Source: Oscillospiraceae bacterium
GTDB lineage: Bacteria; Bacillota; Clostridia; Oscillospirales; Oscillospiraceae
Direction of reading: 5' to 3'
DNA: 11,665 nucleotides
Assembly (NCBI GenBank): GCA_020025675.1
Contig: JAHHRS010000055.1
Span: 1 to 11,665 of the forward strand
Part shown: piece after piece, positions 1 to 6,779 of the stretch
Position numbering within the stretch: position 1 is the stretch's first letter
How the letters are laid out: each line of letters begins with the position of its first letter
Notes under the pieces: model-generated
Database searches by the model: none
The model's input: the letters and a program-made list of their open reading frames with translations, nothing else
Told to the model about the DNA's origin: nothing
Position numbers and translations under genes: made by a program

Positions 1-638
1 TCATGGTGGTGCTCATGCTCGTGCTTTAACTCTTCAAGGTTCTTTTCCAGTCCCTTTTCTTCCATTGCGGCTCTGATTTTTGCACCGTCCAGCTTATCCC
101 AGGGAGTAGTTATAAGGCTTGCATTGGGGTTTTCTTTCTTTAAAAGTTCAGCTGCGGTCATAATTTTGCTCTCGGAAGCCACATCTGTACGGCTCATAAC
201 GATAATGTCTGCATTTCTGACCTGATCGTTAAAGAACTCTCCGAAGTTTCTCATATACATGCGGCATTTGCCTGCATCCACAAGAGTTACCTTGGCGCCT
301 ATCTCCGTTCCCTCAACCTTTTCAACCGCTCTTGCCACATCTGAAAGCTTACCGACCCCTGAAGGCTCAATAATTATGCGGTCAGGGTTATACTGCTCAA
401 TAACCTGTTTAAGTGCCTTTGAAAAGTCACCTACAAGAGTGCAGCATATGCAGCCTGAATTCATTTCTGTTATTTCTATGCCGGCATCCTTTAAAAAGCC
501 GCCGTCAATGGCGATCTCGCCGAACTCATTTTCAATAAGTACAAGCTTTTCGTCCTTATACCCTTCTTTTATAAGCTTTTTAATAAGAGTTGTTTTCCCT
601 GCCCCTAAAAAGCCTGAAAATATATCTATCTTTGCCAT
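1..638 (-). CDS. COG0523/CobW-family P-loop GTPase (G3E family), C-terminus outside window
   Basis: The frame is open from the ATG at 638-636 to the left edge, giving 212 residues, so the 3' part is missing. A GGAGG ribosome site lies just upstream (+ strand 646-650). Visible motifs are a Walker A GFLGAGKTT at residues 9-17, the family hallmark GCICC at 62-66, IIEPSG at 89-94 (the ESSG-like region) and SRTD at 149-152 in the place of NKxD. The visible sequence ends in a histidine-rich run (HEHEHHH, residues 206-212), typical of the linker between the GTPase and CobW C-terminal domains. Family members are cytosolic GTPases that help deliver or insert metals (zinc, cobalt, nickel) into target proteins. 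The metal here cannot be read from the sequence. The gene starts 31 bases after the GtrII-like gene and is probably cotranscribed with it. The family call is firm; the substrate is unknown. Confidence 0.9.
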   Translation of the reverse strand, partial: MAKIDIFSGFLGAGKTTLIKKLIKEGYKDEKLVLIENEFGEIAIDGGFLKDAGIEITEMNSGCICCTLVGDFSKALKQVIEQYNPDRIIIEPSGVGKLSDVARAVEKVEGTEIGAKVTLVDAGKCRMYMRNFGEFFNDQVRNADIIVMSRTDVASESKIMTAAELLKKENPNASLITTPWDKLDGAKIRAAMEEKGLEKNLEELKHEHEHHH

Positions 639-669
639 GTTTTTTCCTCCGATTGTTAAAATATATTTA

Positions 670-2202
670 TTATGATAGCTTTATTACAGCCACATTATCT
701 ATAACAGCCACGGAGCCGTTTTGGGGCCACATGGGCATGTCCTTTACCTGAGGTGAATTTTCCAATTCACTAAGCTCACCCTCGCTTACCGCAGGATAGC
801 CTATGCCGGATATTTCCACAAGATAAGTTCCGCCGTGGGAATGGTCGAAAATCAGATTATCGGTAATCTGGTGAGCATTTATCATAATCTCCCCGCTCTT
901 TTCCTGATTGAGTGCAGCAAGGGAAATCTCTTTTCCTCCGATTATTGCAAACTTTTCCACATTTCCTTCGTCGAGCCGATGTACTCTCGTGACTATTTCA
1001 GTTGCCATGGTTCCGGTTCGCTCAGCACTTTTATCCATTTCAAAATAACAGATATTGGCCTGAACCGTAAATTTAAAGGCCAAAACCCCGAACAGTAAAG
1101 CTGCCAGAACTCTGGGAGACTTTTTCAAATATTTCTGGCTGAGTATAAGAGTAAAAATATAAACTATGCTCAGGCTTTGCAGCATCACCAAATGATATGA
1201 ACCGGATACCATCACGAAATTCCAGATAAATGCGAAAAACGGGGTGGCAATAATGCACAGCAGAAACAGCAGGAAATGGGACGGCCTTTTATATAGTTTT
1301 TCCTTTATAACGGCAGTTATCAGCACAGCCGCACATAACAGTAAAAATGCAAGGTTAAGAATTGCATACCATGTCCAGCCGTACTTAAAAACATTTCTTC
1401 CAAGGAAGAAGTTTGCAAGTCCTCTTGCAGTCTTTTTAATACCGCCCGCAATGAGCGATATAATCCCCACCTTATCTTTTCCCAAGCTGTCAAGTCCCAA
1501 ATAGCTTCCCGGCTCAGCCTTTCCCAAATGCAGACATATCTTCCATATTATAAAGTATGCAAGCATGCCCAGTGCAAAAGCAAGTATCTGTCTCAGTATC
1601 CAGCGATAATATTCCTTATTCTCATGCCTGTTATTTAAAAGTTCCCACATAAAATGCCCCAGTGCCAGAAGCAGGGCAAAGGATACATAGGCCTGATATA
1701 TTCCGCAAGAAAAGCAGATACACAGAACTGAGATTAAAAGGTGCCAAGGCTTATTGTCTCCCACCATGGAAAAGCGGACGGCAAGCGATGCAAGAAGCAT
1801 AGAGAGCATATATCCGTCGGCTGTAAACTCATAAAAGAAAGTATTTGTAATGCAGGGGAAACTTATGAGCAATGCACCTGCCAAAATAAGCACATGCTTT
1901 TCCTTTATATCGAATATATCCGCAATAACTGCGGCTGTCATTCCTGCGTACAGCAGAGACAGTAAGCCGTTCAGCCACGGCAGGTCATAATACGAACTCA
2001 GCGCACAGGCCGGCATTAAAAACCATCGCCCCGAGGAGCTCATATTCATCTTTGAATAAATACTGAAAAGAGAGTCATGGTTCAGCAGAGTATTTGTAAA
2101 TTTATACATATGCGCTATAAGCCCCACCGCTATAACCGCCAAAAATGCGGTTTTCCAGTTAGGCTTTATGCGCTCCTCCAGCTTCTCAGCGTAATCTGTC
2201 AT
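670..2202 (-). CDS. GtrII-type integral membrane glycosyltransferase
   Basis: The protein has 510 residues with a short cytoplasmic N-terminus and about ten or eleven hydrophobic segments (roughly 18-36, 73-95, 103-121, 129-146, 152-188, 204-222, 280-300, 308-333, 337-357, 365-383). A soluble C-terminal part of about 125 residues follows. The early NHD at 41-43 and the SSSGRW stretch at 55-60, in the first loop after helix 1, resemble the GtrII glucosyltransferase family (GT-C-like). These enzymes use a polyprenyl-phosphate sugar to decorate surface polysaccharide outside the membrane. The first-loop acidic residue is the likely catalytic candidate by analogy only. The start is set by an AAGGAG ribosome site six bases upstream of the ATG. 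It is the first gene of a leftward operon with the COG0523 GTPase, and it is divergent from rfbAB, which suggests a role in a surface glycan. The acceptor and sugar are not known. A more distant polytopic glycosyltransferase family is the alternative. Confidence 0.8.
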   Translation of the reverse strand: MTDYAEKLEERIKPNWKTAFLAVIAVGLIAHMYKFTNTLLNHDSLFSIYSKMNMSSSGRWFLMPACALSSYYDLPWLNGLLSLLYAGMTAAVIADIFDIKEKHVLILAGALLISFPCITNTFFYEFTADGYMLSMLLASLAVRFSMVGDNKPWHLLISVLCICFSCGIYQAYVSFALLLALGHFMWELLNNRHENKEYYRWILRQILAFALGMLAYFIIWKICLHLGKAEPGSYLGLDSLGKDKVGIISLIAGGIKKTARGLANFFLGRNVFKYGWTWYAILNLAFLLLCAAVLITAVIKEKLYKRPSHFLLFLLCIIATPFFAFIWNFVMVSGSYHLVMLQSLSIVYIFTLILSQKYLKKSPRVLAALLFGVLAFKFTVQANICYFEMDKSAERTGTMATEIVTRVHRLDEGNVEKFAIIGGKEISLAALNQEKSGEIMINAHQITDNLIFDHSHGGTYLVEISGIGYPAVSEGELSELENSPQVKDMPMWPQNGSVAVIDNVAVIKLS

Positions 2203-2231
2203 CTCTATACTCCTTAAGTTTATATTATCAC

Positions 2232-2260
2232 ATTATATCACCTGTACAGTCTCCGCGCAA
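2232..2260 (-). promoter_or_regulatory. Promoter for the GtrII-COG0523 operon
   Basis: On the minus strand there is a -35 TTGCGC (+ strand 2255-2260), a 17-base spacer and a perfect -10 TATAAT (+ strand 2232-2237). A TG one base before the -10 makes it an extended -10. The predicted start, near 2225, leaves a leader of about 22 bases that carries the AAGGAG site. This is from sequence match only. Confidence 0.7.
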
Positions 2261-2293
2261 CATCTTCTAAACAGCTATCCGGTGCTGTTTTTC

Positions 2294-2322
2294 TTGCAAA
2301 GTGTCGTCTATTGGGTTATACT
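2294..2322 (+). promoter_or_regulatory. Promoter for rfbAB
   Basis: -35 TTGCAA (2294-2299), 17-base spacer, -10 TATACT (2317-2322). The predicted start near 2329 gives a leader of about 40 bases, with a GAGG ribosome site before the ATG at 2370. It stands back to back with the leftward promoter; the two -35 boxes are 33 bases apart, so one regulator could reach both. Confidence 0.7.
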
Positions 2323-2329
2323 AAACCCA
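2312..2329. promoter_or_regulatory. Inverted repeat over the rfbAB -10 box (possible operator)
   Basis: TGGGTT (2312-2317) and AACCCA (2324-2329) form a perfect 6-base inverted repeat around a 6-base centre. It covers the -10 hexamer and the expected transcription start. A repressor bound here would block RNA polymerase, but it could also be chance in so short a repeat. No regulator gene is in the window. Confidence 0.35.
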
Positions 2330-2369
2330 TTAAATACGGAAAATACATAAAGAAATCCGAGGTATAAAT

Positions 2370-3242
2370 ATGAAAGGTATCATCCTGGCCGGCGGTGCCG
2401 GAACCCGCCTTTACCCAATAACACGTCCAATTTCAAAACAGATACTGCCTGTATACGATAAGCCCATGATATATTATCCCCTGTCAGTGCTTATGCTGGC
2501 AGGAATTCGGGAGATACTCATAATCTCCACCCCAAGAGACATACATGCTTTTCGTGAGCTTTTGGGTGACGGCAGTAAACTGGGACTCCGTTTTGAGTAT
2601 GCCGTCCAGCCTGAACCCCATGGCCTTGCAGAAGCATTTATTATAGGTGAGGAATTCATAGGCCAAGACAGCGTTTGCCTCATTCTGGGAGACAACATTT
2701 TCTACGGCGGCGGCATCACCCCTGATGTGCGTGAGGCGGCAAAGCTGCAGAAAGGTGCTGTTATTTTCGGCTATGCCGTTCCCAATCCGAAAGCTTTCGG
2801 CGTGGTGGAGTTTGACGAAAACCACAATGTTCTCTCAATCGAGGAAAAACCTGAGCATCCAAAATCAAATTATGCAGTGCCCGGTCTGTACTTTTATGAT
2901 AATGACGTTGTAAATATAGCAAAGAGCATTAAGCCCTCAAAGCGGGGTGAGCTTGAAATTACAGAGGTTAATAATGAATATCTCCGCCGTGGGGATTTGA
3001 GAGTGAATCTCTTCGGCCGCGGTATGGCATGGCTGGACACCGGAACCCACGAAAGTCTGCTTGAAGCTGCAAACTTCGTGTCCATTATTCAGAAGCGGCA
3101 GGGCATGTATGTGGCATGTATAGAGGAAATCGCCTATCGCATGGGCTACATTACAAAGGAACAGCTCATTTCTCTTGCTCAGCCCCTTTTAAAAACCCAG
3201 TACGGAGAGTACCTTATGCGTGTTTCGGAGGAAAAAATATGA
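2370..3242 (+). CDS. rfbA: Glucose-1-phosphate thymidylyltransferase (RmlA/RfbA)
   Basis: This cytosolic enzyme joins dTTP and glucose-1-phosphate to make dTDP-glucose and pyrophosphate (EC 2.7.7.24), the first step to dTDP-L-rhamnose and other dTDP-deoxysugars. Its 290 residues are the normal length. The nucleotide-binding signature LAGGAGTRLYPIT is at residues 6-18, followed by KQILPVYDKPM at 23-33, the substrate loop QPEPHGLAEAF at 80-90, GDN at 107-109 and WLDTGTH at 221-227. D108 and D223 correspond to the metal-binding aspartates of the family. EEKP (158-161) and the downstream NYAVPGLYFYD are also typical. The last bases overlap the start of rfbB (ATGA, 3239-3242), which implies translational coupling. 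No truncation or missing catalytic residue is seen. Confidence 0.97.
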   Translation: MKGIILAGGAGTRLYPITRPISKQILPVYDKPMIYYPLSVLMLAGIREILIISTPRDIHAFRELLGDGSKLGLRFEYAVQPEPHGLAEAFIIGEEFIGQDSVCLILGDNIFYGGGITPDVREAAKLQKGAVIFGYAVPNPKAFGVVEFDENHNVLSIEEKPEHPKSNYAVPGLYFYDNDVVNIAKSIKPSKRGELEITEVNNEYLRRGDLRVNLFGRGMAWLDTGTHESLLEAANFVSIIQKRQGMYVACIEEIAYRMGYITKEQLISLAQPLLKTQYGEYLMRVSEEKI

Positions 3243-4306
3243 AAAAAATACTTGTAACCGGCGGTGCTGGCTTTATAGGTTCAAACTTTGTGCAGTATAT
3301 ATTGCAGGAAAAGCAGGACATTGAGTGCCTTGTAAATCTGGATTTGCTTACATATGCAGGAAATCTTGAAAATCTCATTAGCGTAAAAGACGATAAGCGC
3401 TATGTTTTTGTTCACGGCGATATAAGAGACAAAGAGCTTGTAAATGAGCTTTTTGATAAATATAAATTTGATACCGTTGTACACTTTGCCGCTGAAAGTC
3501 ATGTGGACAGAAGTATAGTTGAGCCTGAAATTTTTCTTACCACAAACATTGTGGGCTCCCACACACTGCTTGAAGCCGCCAAAAGGCATTGGAATTTAGA
3601 GCCGGACAACAAGTATTCAAGAGCCTATCTGCCGGGAGTAAAATATCTTCAGGTTTCAACCGATGAGGTGTACGGAGCACTGGGGCAAACCGGTATGTTC
3701 ACCGAAACTACTCCCCTTTCTCCAAACTCCCCCTACTCTGCCTCAAAGGCAAGCGCCGACATGATAGTTCACGCATATTATCAGACCTACGGTCTGCCTG
3801 TAAATATCACCCGCTGTTCCAATAACTACGGTCCCTATCAGTTCCCGGAAAAGCTTATTCCTCTCATGCTGCACAATGCAAAGAATAATAAGCCTCTTCC
3901 CGTATACGGTGACGGAATGCAGATAAGAGACTGGCTCCATGTTAAAGACCATTGCTCCGCCATTTTGACGGTTCTGGAAAAGGGTGTAACCGGTGAGGTA
4001 TACAATATAGGGGGCAACAATGAGCGGGCAAACATTGAGATAGTAAAGCTTATACTCTCCATTCTGGGTAAGAGTGAGAGCCTTATAACCTATGTTAAGG
4101 ACAGACCCGGTCACGACCGCCGCTACGCCATAGATAACACCAAAATTACTTCCACCCTTGGCTGGGCTCCCAGTTACACCTTTCAGCAGGGCATGAGCGA
4201 AACCATAGAATGGTATCTTAAAAATCCCGGCTGGGTGGAGAGAATTGTGAGCGGAGATTATATGGATTATTACACTCGCATGTATCAAAACTCCGGAGTT
4301 AACTGA
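3239..4306 (+). CDS. rfbB: dTDP-glucose 4,6-dehydratase (RmlB/RfbB)
   Basis: This is an extended short-chain dehydrogenase/reductase that uses bound NAD+ to turn dTDP-glucose into dTDP-4-keto-6-deoxyglucose (EC 4.2.1.46). The chosen start (ATG 3239) gives MKKILVTGGAGFIGSNF, which places the Rossmann glycine motif at residues 7-14, and it has a GGAGG site seven bases upstream inside rfbA. The frame stays open upstream to 3116, but that extension lies inside rfbA and is not family-like. The length of 355 residues is normal. The catalytic STDE is at 140-143 (D142, E143 as acid/base pair) and the YxxxK pair is Y166/K170. HFAAESHVDRS (82-92), SNNYGPYQFPEKLIP (194-208) and RPGHDRRYAID (289-299) are RmlB signatures. 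The product is the branch point for rhamnose and other deoxysugars. No rmlC or rmlD follows; a terminator does. Confidence 0.97.
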   Translation: MKKILVTGGAGFIGSNFVQYILQEKQDIECLVNLDLLTYAGNLENLISVKDDKRYVFVHGDIRDKELVNELFDKYKFDTVVHFAAESHVDRSIVEPEIFLTTNIVGSHTLLEAAKRHWNLEPDNKYSRAYLPGVKYLQVSTDEVYGALGQTGMFTETTPLSPNSPYSASKASADMIVHAYYQTYGLPVNITRCSNNYGPYQFPEKLIPLMLHNAKNNKPLPVYGDGMQIRDWLHVKDHCSAILTVLEKGVTGEVYNIGGNNERANIEIVKLILSILGKSESLITYVKDRPGHDRRYAIDNTKITSTLGWAPSYTFQQGMSETIEWYLKNPGWVERIVSGDYMDYYTRMYQNSGVN

Positions 4307-4324
4307 ATGCATTAAAAAAGTTAC

Positions 4325-4363
4325 AAAATGCTGTGTCCGATTGTTTTCGGCCACAGCATTTTT
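4325..4363 (+). terminator. Rho-independent terminator of rfbAB
   Basis: AAAATGCTGTG (4325-4335) pairs with CACAGCATTTTT (4352-4363). The stem continues inward with CCGA/TCGG after one mismatch, and T residues follow. It lies 19 bases after the rfbB stop and closes the operon. Confidence 0.88.
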
Positions 4364-4480
4364 ATAATTTATACAGTATTAAAGCTCAATTTTTGGTTAT
4401 TTGTAACCATTTAAAATTAATTTTTAAATATTTCATTTTAGGTCTTGCAATTTGTTTCTTTTTGTCGTAATATTGTAACC

Positions 4481-4620
4481 AAGAAGTCCCTAGGATTTCT
4501 ATTATTATGTGGTTTTTCCACTGCCGATTCAGGGCAATGGAGAGGCCGTGTCTGCGTATCGGCTCAAAAATTAAGTTTTATTAAGTTTTGCTACCGTATG
4601 TAGACAGGCAGAGAACCTTA
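4481..4620 (+). ncRNA. Candidate structured RNA or leader element, unidentified
   Basis: This lies in the 382-base gene-free gap between rfbB and the LysM gene. The helices I can draw are these. An outer stem AGGATTTCT (4492-4500) with AGAGAACCT (4610-4618) has eight of nine pairs. Hairpin CCACTGCC/GGCAATGG (4518-4540) has one mismatch. Hairpin GAGGCCG/CGGCTC (4542-4565) has one bulge. CTAC/GTAG spans 4591-4603. Competing with these are GCCGAT (4523-4528) with ATCGGC (4558-4563), and GTGG (4509-4512) with CCAC (4518-4521), so two exclusive folds are possible. A weak promoter (TTGCAA 4445-4450, 17 bases, TAATAT 4468-4473) could start transcription near 4480. I do not recognise it as a known riboswitch, 6S, SRP or T-box RNA. 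The rest of the gap (4364-4465) is AT-rich and I see only a small hairpin at 4394-4409 in it. Confidence 0.3.
4571..4590 (+). repeat. Tandem 10-base direct repeat upstream of the LysM promoter
   Basis: TTAAGTTTTA is followed immediately by TTAAGTTTTG. The pair ends ten bases before the -35 box of the LysM gene. The spacing of one helical turn suits a regulator or an AT-rich UP-like element. No binding protein can be named. Confidence 0.5.
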
Positions 4621-4629
4621 CGCTATAAT
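4601..4629 (+). promoter_or_regulatory. Promoter for the LysM/InlB-repeat gene
   Basis: -35 TAGACA (4601-4606, five of six matches), 17-base spacer, perfect -10 TATAAT (4624-4629). The expected start near 4636 gives a leader of about 50 bases. The -35 box and spacer overlap the 3' arm of the outer stem of the upstream structured element. Confidence 0.7.
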
Positions 4630-4655
4630 ATTATGTAAGAAGCCATTATAAGTTT

Positions 4656-4680
4656 GGCTCGGAAAGGGCCGGTTAGGAGG
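4656..4680 (+). promoter_or_regulatory. Leader hairpin plus strong ribosome binding site of the LysM gene
   Basis: GGCTC (4656-4660) can pair with GGGCC (4666-4670) around a GGAAA loop, just upstream of AGGAGG (4675-4680). That site is eight bases before the ATG at 4689. It picks this ATG over the out-of-frame ATG at 4681, which directly abuts the site. The hairpin may stabilise the mRNA or expose the site; this is inference. Confidence 0.45.
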
Positions 4681-4688
4681 ATGCAAAA

Positions 4689-6626
4689 ATGGAAAAACGG
4701 CTTTTAAGCACTTTGCTTATTGTGTGCATGGTGGCGGCGTTGTTTTCAGGCTTTTCTGTAACAGCTTCCGCTGACAATAACACCATTGAGCATAAGTTGG
4801 AAAAAGGTGAGACAGTCATAGAGGTCTGTCAGAAATTGGGCGTGGACTTCTACGCCAACTACCGTTGGATCACCGAGACTAATAAGATTACAAATTACGG
4901 TAATCTTAAACCCGGCAGAGTTATTATTCTGCCTAAGCCCGGCACCACTCCCGGTACTCCCGGTAAACCCGCCGCTCCCCCCGCAGGAGGCAATACGGCT
5001 GCCCCTCCCGTAAGCAGCAGCGGAACTGCCCTGAAGCTTCTGGGTAATGACTATGTTAAGGGCTATTACGTCCACCATGTAATGCGAAGCGGTGAAACCG
5101 TCGGGGGCGTCTGCATGTCTCTGGGTATAGACTTTGCTTCCAACTCCGCAGAAATACAGAGAGTAAACAATATTAAAAACTACAATCGCATTTTTGTGGG
5201 TCGTGTAATTAAGCTCCCCGTGTCTGCTCCTCCCTCATCCGGTACATTTACCGCTATTGTAGCCCATAAGGTTGTAAAAGGCGATGCTATGGTTAACATA
5301 TGCAGCAATTACGGTCTTGACTATAATACCGCTCTTCCCGAACTTCAGTCTATAAATAATCGCAAGGATAACTTCAGCAGCATTAAAGTCGGTCAGACCA
5401 TCTATCTTCCTGTGCTGACCTCCGCTGTTGCCGGCGCTCCCGTTGCTCCCGGCGGTAACAGTACCGCTCCCGGCGGCAATTCTTCCTCCGGCGGTAATTC
5501 CTCCTCCGGCGGTAATTCTTCCTCCGGTAACAACACTCCTTCTGCTCCTTCCGATGGTAAAATATACAAGATAAGAGCTCTCACTACCAATCACGGCAGC
5601 TACGAGGTTCAGGTAAACGGTAAAAAGGTCTCCGAAGCTAAATCCGGAACCACTGTTTCTGTTGTAGCTACTGCCGATTGGGATCACCAGCTGGGCAGCA
5701 TCACTGTTACAAGCGGCGGCAAGAATGTCCCTGTTAATGACGGTAAGTTTGTAATGCCTACCGGCAATGTTAAGGTTTCCGTCTCCTTTGTCTCCAAGGA
5801 TGAGTACAAAATTATCAGAGACGTGACCAGCAACGGTCAGTTCAGCTGCCTTGTAAACGGCAGAGCCGTAGATGAGTCCGCAGCAGGCCAGAGAGTAACT
5901 GTTAAAGCTGAACCTAAGTATGGCTTTGAGCTGGATTCCGTTTCTGTCATTATTGACAAAGACAACGGCGTGTCTGTAAACAAAGACGATTACAGTTTCA
6001 TTATGCCTGATTCCCAGGTAACTGTCAGAGTAACCTTCAAGAGGGCTGCGGCTCACAGCATCACAGCTAATGATCCCGGAGAAGGCGGTTCCTACGAAGT
6101 AAAAATAAACGGCAAAGCCGTTAAAGAGGCATATTCCGGTGAAACAGTCAGAGTTCGTGCCGTCCCCGCTGAAAATAAGGGTTACAAGTTTGCAGGTGCT
6201 ACTGTCAAAACCACAAGCGGCAGAAATATCAAGGTAACCGACGGTAAGTTTATTATGCCGGAAGAAGATGTTATTATCGACGTTAAGTTCGAGAAGATTA
6301 TCTACGCTGTAAATGTTCAACAGTCTTCCAACGGCACCGTAACTGTGGACAGCTCCAAGACCACCGCCGGCAGCACAGTTAATGTTACTGCAACACCCAA
6401 CGCAGGTTATGAGTGCTCCGGTATAAGCGTGAACGGAAAAGCCATTGAAGGCACTTCCTTCACTATGCCTGTGGGCGATGCAACCGTCAGCGCAACTTTC
6501 ACGGCTGTGAAACCCCCTGAGACTCCGGCTCCAAGTCCAGCGCCTGAAAATGTTGAAGAGCCTAAAACTGATGAAGAGCCTGAAGCTGGTGAAGAGCCTC
6601 AGGGTGAAATAACTATCGGTGCTTAA
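4689..6626 (+). CDS. Secreted triple-LysM protein with four InlB-like repeats
   Basis: The protein has 645 residues. An N-terminal signal peptide has a hydrophobic core at about 5-22 and a likely cleavage after ASA at 26-28. Three LysM-like modules follow at about 34-83, 127-178 and 191-242, each ending in a G(R/Q)-x-I-x-LP-type strand. Proline/glycine linkers separate the first two. A Gly/Ser/Asn linker (254-290) contains three exact GGNSSS units. Four divergent InlB B-repeat-like domains lie at about 291-368, 371-451, 456-535 and 537-605, each with an F(V/I/T)MP signature (354, 437, 521, 591). The tail is rich in Pro and Glu, with three EEP units. LysM modules bind N-acetylglucosamine polymers such as peptidoglycan, so it probably sits in the cell wall. 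There is no hydrolase domain, LPxTG motif or C-terminal membrane helix, which points to a structural or adhesive role. It is monocistronic, with its own promoter and terminator. The exact function is unknown. Confidence 0.88.
   Translation: MEKRLLSTLLIVCMVAALFSGFSVTASADNNTIEHKLEKGETVIEVCQKLGVDFYANYRWITETNKITNYGNLKPGRVIILPKPGTTPGTPGKPAAPPAGGNTAAPPVSSSGTALKLLGNDYVKGYYVHHVMRSGETVGGVCMSLGIDFASNSAEIQRVNNIKNYNRIFVGRVIKLPVSAPPSSGTFTAIVAHKVVKGDAMVNICSNYGLDYNTALPELQSINNRKDNFSSIKVGQTIYLPVLTSAVAGAPVAPGGNSTAPGGNSSSGGNSSSGGNSSSGNNTPSAPSDGKIYKIRALTTNHGSYEVQVNGKKVSEAKSGTTVSVVATADWDHQLGSITVTSGGKNVPVNDGKFVMPTGNVKVSVSFVSKDEYKIIRDVTSNGQFSCLVNGRAVDESAAGQRVTVKAEPKYGFELDSVSVIIDKDNGVSVNKDDYSFIMPDSQVTVRVTFKRAAAHSITANDPGEGGSYEVKINGKAVKEAYSGETVRVRAVPAENKGYKFAGATVKTTSGRNIKVTDGKFIMPEEDVIIDVKFEKIIYAVNVQQSSNGTVTVDSSKTTAGSTVNVTATPNAGYECSGISVNGKAIEGTSFTMPVGDATVSATFTAVKPPETPAPSPAPENVEEPKTDEEPEAGEEPQGEITIGA
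5472..5525 (+). repeat. Three tandem 18-base units coding GGNSSS
   Basis: Three copies of GGCGGYAATTCYTCCTCC at 5472-5489, 5490-5507 and 5508-5525 differ only at pyrimidine positions. They code the flexible linker between the LysM and InlB-like parts. Such near-identical units can change in number by slippage or recombination. Confidence 0.85.
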
Positions 6627-6641
6627 TTCAAGCTATTTTAT

Positions 6642-6668
6642 CCCTCCCCTTTACGGGGAGGGTTTTTT
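6642..6668 (+). terminator. Rho-independent terminator of the LysM gene
   Basis: A perfect 8-base GC-rich stem CCCTCCCC/GGGGAGGG (6642-6649 with 6655-6662) with a 5-base loop is followed by six T residues. It begins 15 bases after the stop codon. Confidence 0.95.
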
Positions 6669-6726
6669 ATGCCCAAAATTTTAGTTCTGCAATTTATTAT
6701 GGAGTATGCTGAATTTTACATACATG

Positions 6727-6756
6727 TTGACCTCCGGCCTTTTAGCATGATATAAT
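6727..6756 (+). promoter_or_regulatory. Promoter for the unknown membrane protein gene
   Basis: -35 TTGACC (6727-6732), 18-base spacer, perfect -10 TATAAT (6751-6756), with TG at 6748-6749 making an extended -10. The expected start near 6763 leaves a very short leader, which matters for choosing the start codon of the next gene. Confidence 0.7.
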
Positions 6757-6779
6757 TTTCAAAAAGGATGGTGAATCAT

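Noticed and set aside
259..675. Rightward open frame of 138 codons
   Set aside because: It is the antisense of the COG0523 GTPase, whose motifs are clear on the minus strand; it has no good ribosome site or family resemblance.
3116..3238. Upstream extension of rfbB
   Set aside because: The extra 41 codons lie inside rfbA and do not resemble RmlB; ATG 3239 has a strong ribosome site and gives the canonical N-terminus.
3743..4354. Leftward open frame of 203 codons
   Set aside because: It lies antisense to rfbB and starts inside the terminator; rfbB explains the conservation.
4307..4688. Known riboswitch (c-di-AMP, c-di-GMP, T-box) before the LysM gene
   Set aside because: LysM genes are often under c-di-AMP riboswitches, but I find none of the conserved core sequences of these classes here.
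5235..6320. Leftward open frame of 361 codons
   Set aside because: It is antisense to the LysM/InlB gene, whose signal peptide, repeats, ribosome site and terminator are all on the plus strand. The long frame comes from the codon bias of the repeats.
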